This document shows, one piece after another, positions 24,021 through 32,153 of a DNA stretch of 64,000 bases. Source of the stretch: Mesorhizobium sp. M00.F.Ca.ET.216.01.1.1. Lineage in GTDB: Bacteria; Pseudomonadota; Alphaproteobacteria; Rhizobiales; Rhizobiaceae. Where the stretch lies: positions 62,001 to 126,000 of the forward strand of contig NZ_SADR02000015.1 in assembly GCF_004010325.2 (NCBI RefSeq), read 5' to 3'. The notes under the pieces are model-generated. The model saw nothing but the letters and a program-made list of their open reading frames with translations, was not told the DNA's origin and searched no databases. Every line of letters begins with the position of its first letter. The stretch's first letter is position 1. The translations under genes and the position numbers were made by a program.

Positions 24021-26967
24021 GCAGCCGCTCTCCCTGCGGATCGAGGAATACCGGCGAGACGATGCGGGCGCGCACCGTTTCGTCCTTCATCGGATAGACG
24101 GCTGTGATTTCGTTGCCTTCGACAGCGACATCGCCGGCAAGCAGCGCCAGCCCGACATAATGGCCGCGTTCGGGGCTGAAGGTGACGGATGTGATGCGCC
24201 CGCGCCCGTGGCCGTAGGGCTTCTCGCCCGGCAGAAACAGGATGGCGCCGCCGCGCAGGCGTTTTCCGTCTTCGATGCATTCCAGCCCGACCAGGCGCTG
24301 GCGGTAGGGCGCCAGGTAGGCAGGACGCCGCCGCAGGACGTCGCCGACGAAGCCGGTGCGCTTGCCGGCCATGCGGCCGAGGCCGAGATCGTCGAGCGTT
24401 GTGCGGCCATCGATCTCGGGCCCGGCGACATGGCCCTTTTCGACACGCAGCGCGCCGAGCGCCTCGACGCCGTAAGGCTTCAGGTCGAATGCTCTGCCGG
24501 CTTCGAGCAGGCGGCTCCAGAGCTGTCCACCGGCAGTTGCCCCGACATAGATTTCGTAGGCGCGCTCGCCGGAATAGCTGAGGCGCAGGATGCGGAGCGC
24601 ACGGCCCTCCCATTCGCTTTCGAGCCGTCCCATGTGCGGAAGTGCCTCATCGGAAACGTCGAGCGCGGGAAACGCTGCACTGAGAATTGCGCAGCTTTTC
24701 GGTCCCGCAACCGACATCGCTGCCCATTCGTCGCTTACCGAGGTTACGGCGACGCGCAAATCCGGCCAGGCCGTATCGAGCAGGAATTCCAGACGCGACA
24801 GCACGTCGGCGGCCTTGGCGGTCGAGGTGGTCATGAAGAACCGGTTTTCCGCCAGCCGCGTCGTGGTGCCGTCGTCGAAGACGATGCCGTCGTCGCGCAG
24901 CATGACGCCGTAGCGGGCGCGGCCGACCGGCAGTTTGGCAAAGCCGTTGGCGTAGACGCGATCGAGGAAAATCGCCGCGTCCGGACCCTGGACGTCGATC
25001 TTGCCGAGGGTGGAGATGTCCATCAGGCCAGCGGCCTGGCGCACAGTCCGCATTTCGGCGACATAGGCTTCATTTACGTCGCGTCCGGACTGTCTGTAGA
25101 AATAAGGCCGCATCCAGAGCCCGACCTCCAGCATCTCGGCGCCGTTCGCCATGTGCCAATCGTGCATCGGCGTACGGCGGATCGGCTTGAAATGATGGCC
25201 GGTGGCGCGCCCGGCAAGTGCACCGATGGCGACCGGCGTGTAGGGCGGGCGAAAGGTCGTGGCGCCGGTCTCGGGGATCGTTGCGTTGCGCAGGGCCGCC
25301 ATCGCGACAAGGGCTGGAAAATTGCTGGTCTTGCCCTGGTCGGTGCCCATGCCGAGCGTGGTGTAGCGCTTCAGGTGCTCGACCGATTCATAGCCTTCGC
25401 GATGGGCGAGTTCGATATCCTTTGTCGTCACGTCCATCTGGAAATCGACGAAGGCCTTGCCACGTCCGGCGGACGAGATTTCGCGGAGCGGGGCGGTGGC
25501 GGTCTCGCCGAGATCGAGTTTCGACGGAGCTGGCACGGAAGCCGACTTGCCGCAGAAGGACGCCGCTTCGATGCCGGCGCGATGACCGTCGTCGATGGCA
25601 TCGGCCGTCGAATGAGTTCCCATCATCGAGCCGGCGCCGAAGCGGCCGGCCGTGAACGCACCCGGCACAAAGCCGCCGATGTCATCGCGATATACGGGCT
25701 TGACACCAAGATGCGAAGTGAGATGCACGGTTGGCGACCAGCCGCCGGACATGCAGACCAGGTCGCATGCTGTCTGGGATTCGCCGCCCGGTCCGGCAAG
25801 TGTTGTCCGCCTGACTGCGTGGCCGCCGTCCAGGTCGACGATGCGCGTTCCGGCTCGCACCGCAACCCTTAGCCGTGCGGCTTCTGCGGTAAGCGCCGCA
25901 GGCGGTGCGGCGCGCAAATCGGCAACCATTACTTCAGCGCCTGAAGCGGCATAATCGAAGGCGGTGCGCCAGGCGCCGTCATTGCCGGTGGCGACGATGA
26001 CTTTCTTGCCTGGCAGAACGGCATAGCGGTTGAGATAGGTCCGAGCCGCCGAGGCAAGCATGACGCTGGGCCGGTCGTTGTTAGAAAATACCATCGGCCG
26101 CTCGATGGCACCGGTTGCGAACACAATCGAACGGGCGCGAAGCATGGTGAATGTCTGCCGCGCTTCGCCGGCCCGCTGCGGATCGGTTTGGCCGCATTGC
26201 TCGACCAGTCCGATGACGTTGCCGTCATAGGCGCCGAAAGCGGTCGTGCGCCTCATCAAAGTGACGTTCTCGAAGCTCTCCAGCTCGGCTTTCGCCTGTC
26301 TCAGCCACGAGGCCGCCACGCCGTCGGACGGATCCGCCAAAAGCTGGCCGCCCAGCAGGAAATCCTGCTCGATCAGCGCGACCCGCGCGCCGGCCGCTGC
26401 GGCAGCCCGCGCCGCCGACAGCCCCGCTGGGCCGCCGCCGACGATTGCGACATCGGCGAACGTATGACGGACTTCGTAGCGGTCCGGGTCCGGATCGGTA
26501 CCGGCTCTGCCGAGGCCGGCTGCCTTGCGGATGAAGTGTTCGTAGAACATCCAGGCACGCCGCGTCGGGCCCATGAACATCTTGTAGTAGAAGCCGGCGG
26601 AAAGGAACGGCGCGAGCAGGCTGTTGATGCTTTGCACGTCGAAGGCAAGCGACGGCCAGCGGTTCTGGCTTTCCACGACCATGCCGTCTGCGAGCTCCAG
26701 CGTCGTCGCCGGCAGGTTCGGCTCGCGCCTGCCTGCGGTTCCGAGCGTAACCAGTGCGTTCGGCTCCTCCGGCCCGGCGGAAAAAATGCCGCGTGGACGA
26801 TGATATTTGAAGCTGCGCCCGACCAGGGTGACCCCGTTGGCGAGCAGTGCAGAGGCAAGCGTGTCGCCGCGATATCCGACCAGCCTCCGGCCGTCGAAGG
26901 TAAACTCGACCGGCTGCTCGCGGCTGATGCGGCCACCCGCCGCCAGCCGCTTTTGGTTCGAACTCAT
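24013..26967 (-). CDS. soxA: Sarcosine oxidase alpha subunit
   Basis: A 984-residue protein, full length for SoxA. Residues 15-100 form the N-terminal domain (PVEFTFDGRRLVGYRGDTLASALLANG), residues 173-184 carry the dinucleotide loop VAIVGGGPAGLS, a second NAD loop lies at GKKVIVATGNDGAW, and from about residue 597 a GcvT-like folate-binding domain follows (HDWHMANGAEMLEVGLW, LMDISTLGKIDVQGPDA). The enzyme demethylates sarcosine to glycine and passes the C1 unit to tetrahydrofolate or releases formaldehyde. The ATG at 26967 overlaps soxD by 4 bases; the open frame upstream of it is the soxD region in another frame. Confidence 0.96.
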   Translation of the reverse strand: MSSNQKRLAAGGRISREQPVEFTFDGRRLVGYRGDTLASALLANGVTLVGRSFKYHRPRGIFSAGPEEPNALVTLGTAGRREPNLPATTLELADGMVVESQNRWPSLAFDVQSINSLLAPFLSAGFYYKMFMGPTRRAWMFYEHFIRKAAGLGRAGTDPDPDRYEVRHTFADVAIVGGGPAGLSAARAAAAAGARVALIEQDFLLGGQLLADPSDGVAASWLRQAKAELESFENVTLMRRTTAFGAYDGNVIGLVEQCGQTDPQRAGEARQTFTMLRARSIVFATGAIERPMVFSNNDRPSVMLASAARTYLNRYAVLPGKKVIVATGNDGAWRTAFDYAASGAEVMVADLRAAPPAALTAEAARLRVAVRAGTRIVDLDGGHAVRRTTLAGPGGESQTACDLVCMSGGWSPTVHLTSHLGVKPVYRDDIGGFVPGAFTAGRFGAGSMMGTHSTADAIDDGHRAGIEAASFCGKSASVPAPSKLDLGETATAPLREISSAGRGKAFVDFQMDVTTKDIELAHREGYESVEHLKRYTTLGMGTDQGKTSNFPALVAMAALRNATIPETGATTFRPPYTPVAIGALAGRATGHHFKPIRRTPMHDWHMANGAEMLEVGLWMRPYFYRQSGRDVNEAYVAEMRTVRQAAGLMDISTLGKIDVQGPDAAIFLDRVYANGFAKLPVGRARYGVMLRDDGIVFDDGTTTRLAENRFFMTTSTAKAADVLSRLEFLLDTAWPDLRVAVTSVSDEWAAMSVAGPKSCAILSAAFPALDVSDEALPHMGRLESEWEGRALRILRLSYSGERAYEIYVGATAGGQLWSRLLEAGRAFDLKPYGVEALGALRVEKGHVAGPEIDGRTTLDDLGLGRMAGKRTGFVGDVLRRRPAYLAPYRQRLVGLECIEDGKRLRGGAILFLPGEKPYGHGRGRITSVTFSPERGHYVGLALLAGDVAVEGNEITAVYPMKDETVRARIVSPVFLDPQGERLHG

Positions 26968-27305
26968 GCTGTTGATTTCCTGACAGGTGATTTCTTGGTG
27001 AGTGACTTTTGGGCGAGTGACGTTTGGGTGAATGACTTCTTGGCAGGAGCCTTCCTGGCGAAGGCGACGGATGCGATGGCGTGGTTGCGCGTGTCGCGTT
27101 CGACCATCAGCCATTGGCGGCAGCCGATCACGTGCTGCCAGAATTCGCGATGCAGGCCGGCCGGGTTTGCCCTGACATAAACGTAGCGGTACCAGGCCTC
27201 CGGATCGGGGTCGTCGTGGCCAGGACGCGTGACGGAAGCATCGCCGCCATAGCGGAACTCGTCCTGGTCGCGCAGACCGCAGCAGGGGCATTCGATGCGC
27301 AGCAT
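26964..27305 (-). CDS. soxD: Sarcosine oxidase delta subunit with a repeat tail
   Basis: A 113-residue protein. The N-terminal part is standard SoxD: MLRIECPCCGLRDQDEFRYGGD with the zinc cysteines (C6, C8 or C9) and the partner ligands in LHREFWQHVIGCRQWL (H59, C62). About 80 residues would be usual up to FAR; here a basic tail of about 30 residues follows, made of five near-identical pentapeptides (pattern x-K/Q-K/T-S-x, residues 88-112). The ATG at 27305 is 13 bases after the soxB stop; the end overlaps soxA by 4 bases. The tail is odd and may be flexible or interact with the other subunits. Confidence 0.92.
   Translation of the reverse strand: MLRIECPCCGLRDQDEFRYGGDASVTRPGHDDPDPEAWYRYVYVRANPAGLHREFWQHVIGCRQWLMVERDTRNHAIASVAFARKAPAKKSFTQTSLAQKSLTKKSPVRKSTA
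26970..27044 (-). repeat. Five tandem 15-bp units in the soxD 3' end
   Basis: On the minus strand five consecutive 15-base units encode AKKSF, TQTSL, AQKSL, TKKSP and VRKST. The serine codon is TCA in all five, and most units share CCAAnA at the start, so this is a DNA-level tandem expansion and not only an amino-acid bias. It extends to within 3 bases of the stop codon. Confidence 0.85.
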
Positions 27306-27318
27306 TCTCTTCCGCCTC

Positions 27319-28575
27319 CTATTGCAGCCAGGCGGACGGGCCGGCGCCGGCCTCGTCGAGCGCGCGGCCGGTCCGGAAACGATCGAGCCCGTAGGCTGCC
27401 ACCAAGGGATGCGGCTTGCCGGTGGCGATCGTGTGGGCGAAGCACCAGCCGGAAGCTGGCGTCGCCTTGAAGCCGCCATAGCACCAGCCGCCGTTGAGGT
27501 AGAGCCCTTCGATCGGCGTCGGGCAGATGATCGGGCTGGCATCTGGTGTCATGTCCATGACGCCGCCCCAATGGCGCAGCAGGCGGATGCGCGAGATGCA
27601 GGGCATCAGCGCGATCGCCGCCTCCGCCACCTCGCGCACGACACCGAGATTGCCGCGCTGGGCGTAGGAATTATAGCCGTCGAGATTGCCGCCGAAGACC
27701 AGTCCCCCCTTGTCCGACTGGCTGACGTAGAAATGGTCGGCGCCATAGGCGACGACATGGTCCACCAACGGCTTCAGCGGTTCGGTGACGAAGGCCTGCA
27801 GGACGTGGCTTTCGATCGGCAGTTCAAGGCCGGCCTTGGCGCCGAGCACGGATGTATGACCAGCAACGGCGAGGCCGACCTTGCCGGCGCCGATGCGGCC
27901 TTTCGTCGTCTCGACGCCGACAATTCTGTCGCCATCGCGGACGAAGCCGGTCACCTCGCAGTTCTGGATGATATCGACGCCATGGCCGTCGGCGGCGCGC
28001 GCGTAGCCCCAGGCGACGGCGTCGTGACGCGCCGTGCCGGCACGGCCCTGGAAGATGGCACCATGGATCGGGAAGCGGGCGGTGTCGGAAAAATCGAGAT
28101 AGGGCACCAGCCGGCGCACCTCATCGCGGTCGAGGATATCGGCATCGATGCCGTTCAGCCGCATGATGTTGGCGCGGTGGCTGAAGCCGTCGAGCTGGTC
28201 GGCCGAATGCGCGGTAACGAGCTGGCCGCGCTGCGAGAACATGACGTTAAAGTTCAGCGCCCGCGACATGCCCTCCCAAAGCTTCATCGAGAATTCGTAG
28301 AACTGGGTGTTGCCGTCGAGCAGATAGTTGGAGCGGATGACGGTGGTGTTGCGACCGACATTGCCACCGCCGATATAGCCTTTTTCGAGCACAGCGACAT
28401 TGCGGATACCGTGGTTCTCGGCAAGATAGAATGCGGTCGCGAGGCCGTGTCCACCGCCGCCGATGATAACCACGTCGTAGGATGGTTTGGGCTCCGCTGC
28501 CCGCCATGCGCGCTGCCAGTCCTTCTGGCCGGATAGCGCATTGCGGAAAATCGAAAATGCCGAGTAGCGCGCCAT
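27319..28575 (-). CDS. soxB: Sarcosine oxidase beta subunit
   Basis: A 418-residue flavoprotein: FAD loop VVIIGGGGHGLATAFYLAE at about residues 35-53, the flavin-attachment region GNVGRNTTVIRSNYLLDGN, and a C-terminal WGGVMDMTPDASPII...LYLNGGWCYGGFKATPASGW. This matches the beta subunit of heterotetrameric sarcosine oxidase, which carries noncovalent FAD and covalent FMN. The ATG at 28575 is the natural start of MARYSAFSIFRNAL. It follows the M24 hydrolase gene by only 10 bases, so the sox genes and the hydrolases are probably one transcript. Confidence 0.95.
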   Translation of the reverse strand: MARYSAFSIFRNALSGQKDWQRAWRAAEPKPSYDVVIIGGGGHGLATAFYLAENHGIRNVAVLEKGYIGGGNVGRNTTVIRSNYLLDGNTQFYEFSMKLWEGMSRALNFNVMFSQRGQLVTAHSADQLDGFSHRANIMRLNGIDADILDRDEVRRLVPYLDFSDTARFPIHGAIFQGRAGTARHDAVAWGYARAADGHGVDIIQNCEVTGFVRDGDRIVGVETTKGRIGAGKVGLAVAGHTSVLGAKAGLELPIESHVLQAFVTEPLKPLVDHVVAYGADHFYVSQSDKGGLVFGGNLDGYNSYAQRGNLGVVREVAEAAIALMPCISRIRLLRHWGGVMDMTPDASPIICPTPIEGLYLNGGWCYGGFKATPASGWCFAHTIATGKPHPLVAAYGLDRFRTGRALDEAGAGPSAWLQ

Positions 28576-28585
28576 GCGTGCGGGC

Positions 28586-29734
28586 CTATCGAACGATCGG
28601 ACCGGCCGGCGTGCGGGTGAGCACTTCAGCGCCCGCATCGGTCAACAGCACGGTGTTGGAGACGAAATCGTCGCCGCGGCCGGTGCCCATCAGCCAGGAC
28701 AGGATGTGGAAGCTCATCCCGGTCTCGATCTCGAGGTCGGAATCGTGCCTCAAGCCGGTCACCGAATTACCACCGGTCCATGACGGCGGCTGGCCGGCAC
28801 CGACAACGTAGCCGCAGTGATGGCGGCGATAGTGGGAAAGACCGGCCTCGTCGGCGACGGCCTGCCAGGCGGCGTAGACGTCGCGCGCCCTGGCGCCGGG
28901 CTTAAGTGCCATGACGACGGCATCAAATGCCTTGGCGGTCACCTCCGCCATCGCGGCGTCTTCGTCGCTGATGTAGCCGATGCGAACGAGCCGGCCAAGC
29001 GGCGCGTGGTAGCGCGAGATGCAGCCGGACAGCTCGACGAAGACCGGTTCGCCCTTGCGGTAGATCCCGTCGCCCCAGGTCGTATGCTCTTCGCCCAGGC
29101 GTGCGGCCGGGCGGATGAAAGGTCCGAATCCCGGGGCATGACCGCCCGCACGGATCATCGCCGCAACGCATTGGGCGGCGACCTCCTGCTCGGCAGCGCC
29201 GTCCGAGATTGCCGCGATCGCGGCACCGGCGGCGGCGTCCGTCACCTTGGCGGCGCGCCGCATCAGCACCTGTTCCTCGGCGCTCTTCACCCGCCGCATC
29301 CTGTCGATCAGGCCGGAGACATCGCTCCATCTGGCATCGGCCTGCGTCTCGAGTGCGATGGCAAGCCCGTGGCTGAGGCCGGCGGTCCAGTATTCGAGGC
29401 CGATCCGCTTGCCGGACAGGCCGAGTTCCGCAAGCACCCGCGCGGCAAGGTCGGCGGCCGTTTCGCTGTCGGAATGGCCGCGGAATTCCGCTGCCGTGAC
29501 CTGCTTCTCGATCGTCACCCTCTCCATCGAACGGGTGACCAGGACAGGTTTTCCTTCGAGCGGGACGATCAGCAGGTGAGGGGCAAAATATCCCCAGTGA
29601 TCGAGCCCGGTGAGGTAGAAGACGTTCTCTGGTGAGGCAAAGACCGCCGCGTCGAGTTCGCGCTCAGCCAGAACGCTGCGGAGCCTGGCAAGGCGGCCGG
29701 CGATTTCGGCTTCGGAAAAGGGATTGCGGTCCAT
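28586..29734 (-). CDS. M24 family hydrolase, DoeA/EutD-like (paralogue 1)
   Basis: A 382-residue creatinase/aminopeptidase-fold (M24) protein. The N-domain has LDAAVFASPENVFYLTGLDHWG; the linker RMRRVKSAEEQVLMRRAAKVTDAAA starts the pita-bread domain; EEHTTWGDGIYR, FVELSGCISRYHAPLGR and HHCGYVVGAGQPPSW follow. The H-x-T-W-x-D and ELxGCxxRYH patterns resemble ectoine hydrolase (DoeA) more than creatinase: the creatinase glutamates expected near ALERT and EPM are absent. It lies 10 bases before soxB and 64 bases after the second M24 gene, so it is likely expressed with both. The substrate is unknown. Confidence 0.8.
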   Translation of the reverse strand: MDRNPFSEAEIAGRLARLRSVLAERELDAAVFASPENVFYLTGLDHWGYFAPHLLIVPLEGKPVLVTRSMERVTIEKQVTAAEFRGHSDSETAADLAARVLAELGLSGKRIGLEYWTAGLSHGLAIALETQADARWSDVSGLIDRMRRVKSAEEQVLMRRAAKVTDAAAGAAIAAISDGAAEQEVAAQCVAAMIRAGGHAPGFGPFIRPAARLGEEHTTWGDGIYRKGEPVFVELSGCISRYHAPLGRLVRIGYISDEDAAMAEVTAKAFDAVVMALKPGARARDVYAAWQAVADEAGLSHYRRHHCGYVVGAGQPPSWTGGNSVTGLRHDSDLEIETGMSFHILSWLMGTGRGDDFVSNTVLLTDAGAEVLTRTPAGPIVR

Positions 29735-29798
29735 CAGGTGTCCTCATGCTTGTTGCCGGTACCGTCTTCCATCAGTTGCGGTTTCCCGTCCGCCATGG

Positions 29799-30989
29799 TC
29801 AGTCGATGACGATGAGTTCGCGCGCCACGTCGCAGAGGCGGTCGCCGCCGCGATCGGTGACGACGAAGGATTCCGAGATGGCGATGCCGAAATCGTCGAG
29901 CCAGACGCCGGCCATGAAATGGAAGCACATTCCGGACAGCATCTCGGTGGTGTCGCCGGGACGGAGGCTTGCGGTGCGTTCGCCCCAGTCGGGCGGGTAG
30001 GCGAGCCCGATCGGATAGCCGACACGGCTTTCCTTCTTCAGCCCGTTCCTCCGCAGGACTGCCTGCCAGGCAGCCTCCACCTCTTCAGCGGTGTTGCCGG
30101 GGCGTGCCTTCTCAAGGCCGGCATCGACGCCCTCGACGATCGCCTTGGCCATGTCGGGGATGGCTGGGGGCGGCTTGCCGAAATGTACGGTCCGTGTCAG
30201 CGCCGCATGATAGCGCCGCCGCACTCCGGCAATTTCCAGGATGGCGAGGCCGCTGTCCGGCAACGGCGCGTCGGACCACGTCAGATGCGGCGTGCCGGTG
30301 CCTTCGCCGACGGGCATCAGCGGGCAGATCGCGGCATAGTCGCCGCCCGCTCCGGGCACGCCCATGATCTGTGCGTGGTAGATTTCGGCGATGACGTGGT
30401 TCTGCGGCACGCCGGGCCGCATTTTTTCGATGGCGCGGTTCATGGCATGCGTGCAGATGGCGCCGGCCTCGCGGATCAGCACCAGCTCGGCTTCGGATTT
30501 GACCAGCCGCGCCCAGTTGACAAGATCGTGGTTGTTGGCGAAGTGCGCGTCGGGGAGGCCCTGGACGAGATGGGCATGGCAGCGCGCGGTGTAGTAGTGC
30601 GCGTCCATCTCGACGCCTATGCGGGCCTTTCCCCAGCCGCGCGAACGGATCAGCTGGGCGAGTTCGTCATAGGGGTGTTCGACGGGCTGCTGCACCAGCC
30701 TTTCCGAGAACGGCACGATGTTCTTCTCCGGCAGGCCGGTGGTCAGGCGTGCGCTCTTGGCGTCCTGCGCCCTGCCGAACCAAATCGGCCGTTCCTCCTC
30801 CAGATGGACGAGCACGCACTGCGGAACGTAAAATGACCATCCGTCATAGCCGGTCAGCCAGCACATGTTGGCGGGATCCTGACAGATGATGAGGTCGAAG
30901 CCGGCCTTCTCCATGCGTGTCTTCACGCCGGCCAGGCGCTGCGCATACTCCGCTTGCGTGAATATCCCGAAACCGCTCGCGCTCGCCAC
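29799..30989 (-). CDS. eutD: Ectoine hydrolase-like M24 protein (EutD/DoeA family, paralogue 2)
   Basis: A 396-residue M24 protein: DLIICQDPANMCWLTGYDGWSFYVPQ near residues 30-56 is characteristic of EutD/DoeA, followed by GTPHLTWSDAPLPDSG, LEIAGVRRRYHAALTRT and YPIGLAYPPDWGERTASLRPGD. DoeA opens the ectoine ring to acetyl-diaminobutyrate. It is divergent from ehuBCDA, which is consistent with ectoine-type uptake, but DoeB and the eutABC genes are not in the window. The start is a GTG at 30989 with a weak ribosome-binding site. Family call confident, substrate uncertain. Confidence 0.78.
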   Translation of the reverse strand: MASASGFGIFTQAEYAQRLAGVKTRMEKAGFDLIICQDPANMCWLTGYDGWSFYVPQCVLVHLEEERPIWFGRAQDAKSARLTTGLPEKNIVPFSERLVQQPVEHPYDELAQLIRSRGWGKARIGVEMDAHYYTARCHAHLVQGLPDAHFANNHDLVNWARLVKSEAELVLIREAGAICTHAMNRAIEKMRPGVPQNHVIAEIYHAQIMGVPGAGGDYAAICPLMPVGEGTGTPHLTWSDAPLPDSGLAILEIAGVRRRYHAALTRTVHFGKPPPAIPDMAKAIVEGVDAGLEKARPGNTAEEVEAAWQAVLRRNGLKKESRVGYPIGLAYPPDWGERTASLRPGDTTEMLSGMCFHFMAGVWLDDFGIAISESFVVTDRGGDRLCDVARELIVID

Positions 30990-31048
30990 CGAAATCCTGC
31001 CTTACGGATACGCTGTTTTGCCCTTTTTTGAAGGGCAAGTTGCCCAAA

Positions 31049-31058
31049 TTGTGCACAA
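31049..31058. promoter_or_regulatory. GntR-type palindrome TTGTGCACAA
   Basis: A perfect 10-bp palindrome in the 241-base divergent gap between the eutD-like gene and ehuB. Its form suits FadR/VanR-subfamily GntR regulators, one of which is encoded at 34311-35042. A related half-palindrome lies at 31145. Assignment to that regulator is inference. Confidence 0.4.
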
Positions 31059-31144
31059 CTAGACAATAATTTGTCGTATGATTACCAACTATCGCCCGAA
31101 TTTCTGAGGTTTCTATATCTTCGCTTGCGGAATGTCTAGGGCAG

Positions 31145-31154
31145 TTGTATACGT
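31145..31154. promoter_or_regulatory. Second GntR-like site TTGTATACGT
   Basis: TTGTATACGT resembles the common GntR operator TTGTATACAA with the last two bases changed. It lies 77 bases upstream of ehuB and 87 bases from the TTGTGCACAA palindrome. Two spaced sites in one divergent promoter region would allow control of both the transporter and the hydrolase-sox operon. Confidence 0.35.
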
Positions 31155-31230
31155 CTTAACAAGCGGGTGTTGACCTCGTAGAAGGCCGTGCCCTGGGAAC
31201 TCTTCATCAGTTGTTCAATGGGAGAAAAGC

Positions 31231-32100
31231 ATGCTCAAATCATCGATATCGCGCCGTATGGTCGTGAAAGCGGCTGCCTGCATCGCGCTCGCGGCGACGT
31301 CACTCGCGTCGCTGCCGGCTCACGCGGAAACCACCCTCGAACGGGCCAAGAAGGATGGCTATATCCGCGTCGGTTTCGCCAACGAGGCGCCGTTCGGTTA
31401 CGCCACGCCTGACGGCAAGCTGACCGGCGAAGCGCCGGAAGTCGCCAAGGCGGTGCTCGCCAAGTTGGGCATCTCGCAGGTCGATGGCGTGCTGACCGAA
31501 TTCGGCTCGCTCATTCCGGGTCTCAAGGCCGGCCGCTTCGACATCATCGCCGCCGGCATGTTCATTACTCCGAAGCGCTGCGCCGAGATCAACTACTCCG
31601 AGCCTTCCTACGGCATCGGCGAGGCTATGTTGGTGGCAAAAGGCAACCCGAAAGGCGTGAAGGACTTTTCCAGCATCAAGGACAATCCGGATCTCAAGCT
31701 TGCCGTGATGGCCGGCGCCGTCGAAGGCGGCTTCGCTAAGGACGCGGGCGTTGCCGATGGGCAGATCGTCTCCTTGCCTGACCAGTCCAGCCTGGTCGCG
31801 GCCGTTCAGTCGGGCCGCGCGGACGCTGCTGCGCTGACCGCTCTTTCGATCGCCGACATGGCCAAGAAGGCCGACGGCGTCGAATCGACCAAGCCGTTCG
31901 GCGAGGTTGGCGGCAAATCGGTGAAAGGCCATGGCGGCTTCGGCTTCCGCAAGGAAGATACCGATCTGCTGGAGGCGTTCAACGCCGAGCTGAAGAAGTT
32001 CATCGGTTCGCCGGAGCACATCGCGCTGGTCGAGCCGCTCGGCTTCGGCAAGGACTACCTCCCCAACAAGACCACCGCGGAGCTTTGCGCGGGCAAGTAG
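31231..32100 (+). CDS. ehuB: Ectoine/hydroxyectoine-type ABC transporter binding protein
   Basis: A 289-residue periplasmic binding protein of the polar amino-acid family. The signal peptide covers about residues 1-32 and ends PAHA. The mature protein begins TTLERAKKDGYIRVGFANEAPFGYATPDGKLTGEAPEVA and contains FGSLIPGLKAGRFDIIAAGMFITPKRCAEI, which closely resembles EhuB. It captures the solute for EhuCDA. A GGGAGAAAA ribosome-binding site precedes the ATG. It is separated from ehuC by a terminator-like hairpin, which would favour extra binding protein. The ligand could differ from ectoine, given the absence of the rest of the ectoine genes. Confidence 0.85.
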   Translation: MLKSSISRRMVVKAAACIALAATSLASLPAHAETTLERAKKDGYIRVGFANEAPFGYATPDGKLTGEAPEVAKAVLAKLGISQVDGVLTEFGSLIPGLKAGRFDIIAAGMFITPKRCAEINYSEPSYGIGEAMLVAKGNPKGVKDFSSIKDNPDLKLAVMAGAVEGGFAKDAGVADGQIVSLPDQSSLVAAVQSGRADAAALTALSIADMAKKADGVESTKPFGEVGGKSVKGHGGFGFRKEDTDLLEAFNAELKKFIGSPEHIALVEPLGFGKDYLPNKTTAELCAGK

Positions 32101-32113
32101 GTTCCCAACGGCT

Positions 32114-32139
32114 GGCGGCGCGAGAGCGCCGCCCTTTTT
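32114..32139 (+). terminator. Strong hairpin with T-run between ehuB and ehuC
   Basis: GGCGGCGC (32114-32121) pairs perfectly with GCGCCGCC (32126-32133) around a GAGA tetraloop, followed by CTTTTT. It looks like a complete intrinsic terminator but lies inside an operon, 14 bases after ehuB and 15 before ehuC. Partial termination here would give more binding protein than membrane components. Confidence 0.75.
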
Positions 32140-32153
32140 CCTAGGGGAATCGC

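Noticed and set aside
23896..25872. Long plus-strand open frame (about 650 codons) opposite soxG and soxA
   Set aside because: Antisense to well-supported sarcosine oxidase genes; no recognisable domain and composition typical of a shadow frame.
28586..29734. Creatinase feeding sarcosine to SoxBDAG
   Set aside because: Attractive by context, but the glutamates expected in the creatinase active site are not found at the matching segments, and the H-x-T-W-x-D and RYH patterns fit the DoeA/EutD group better.
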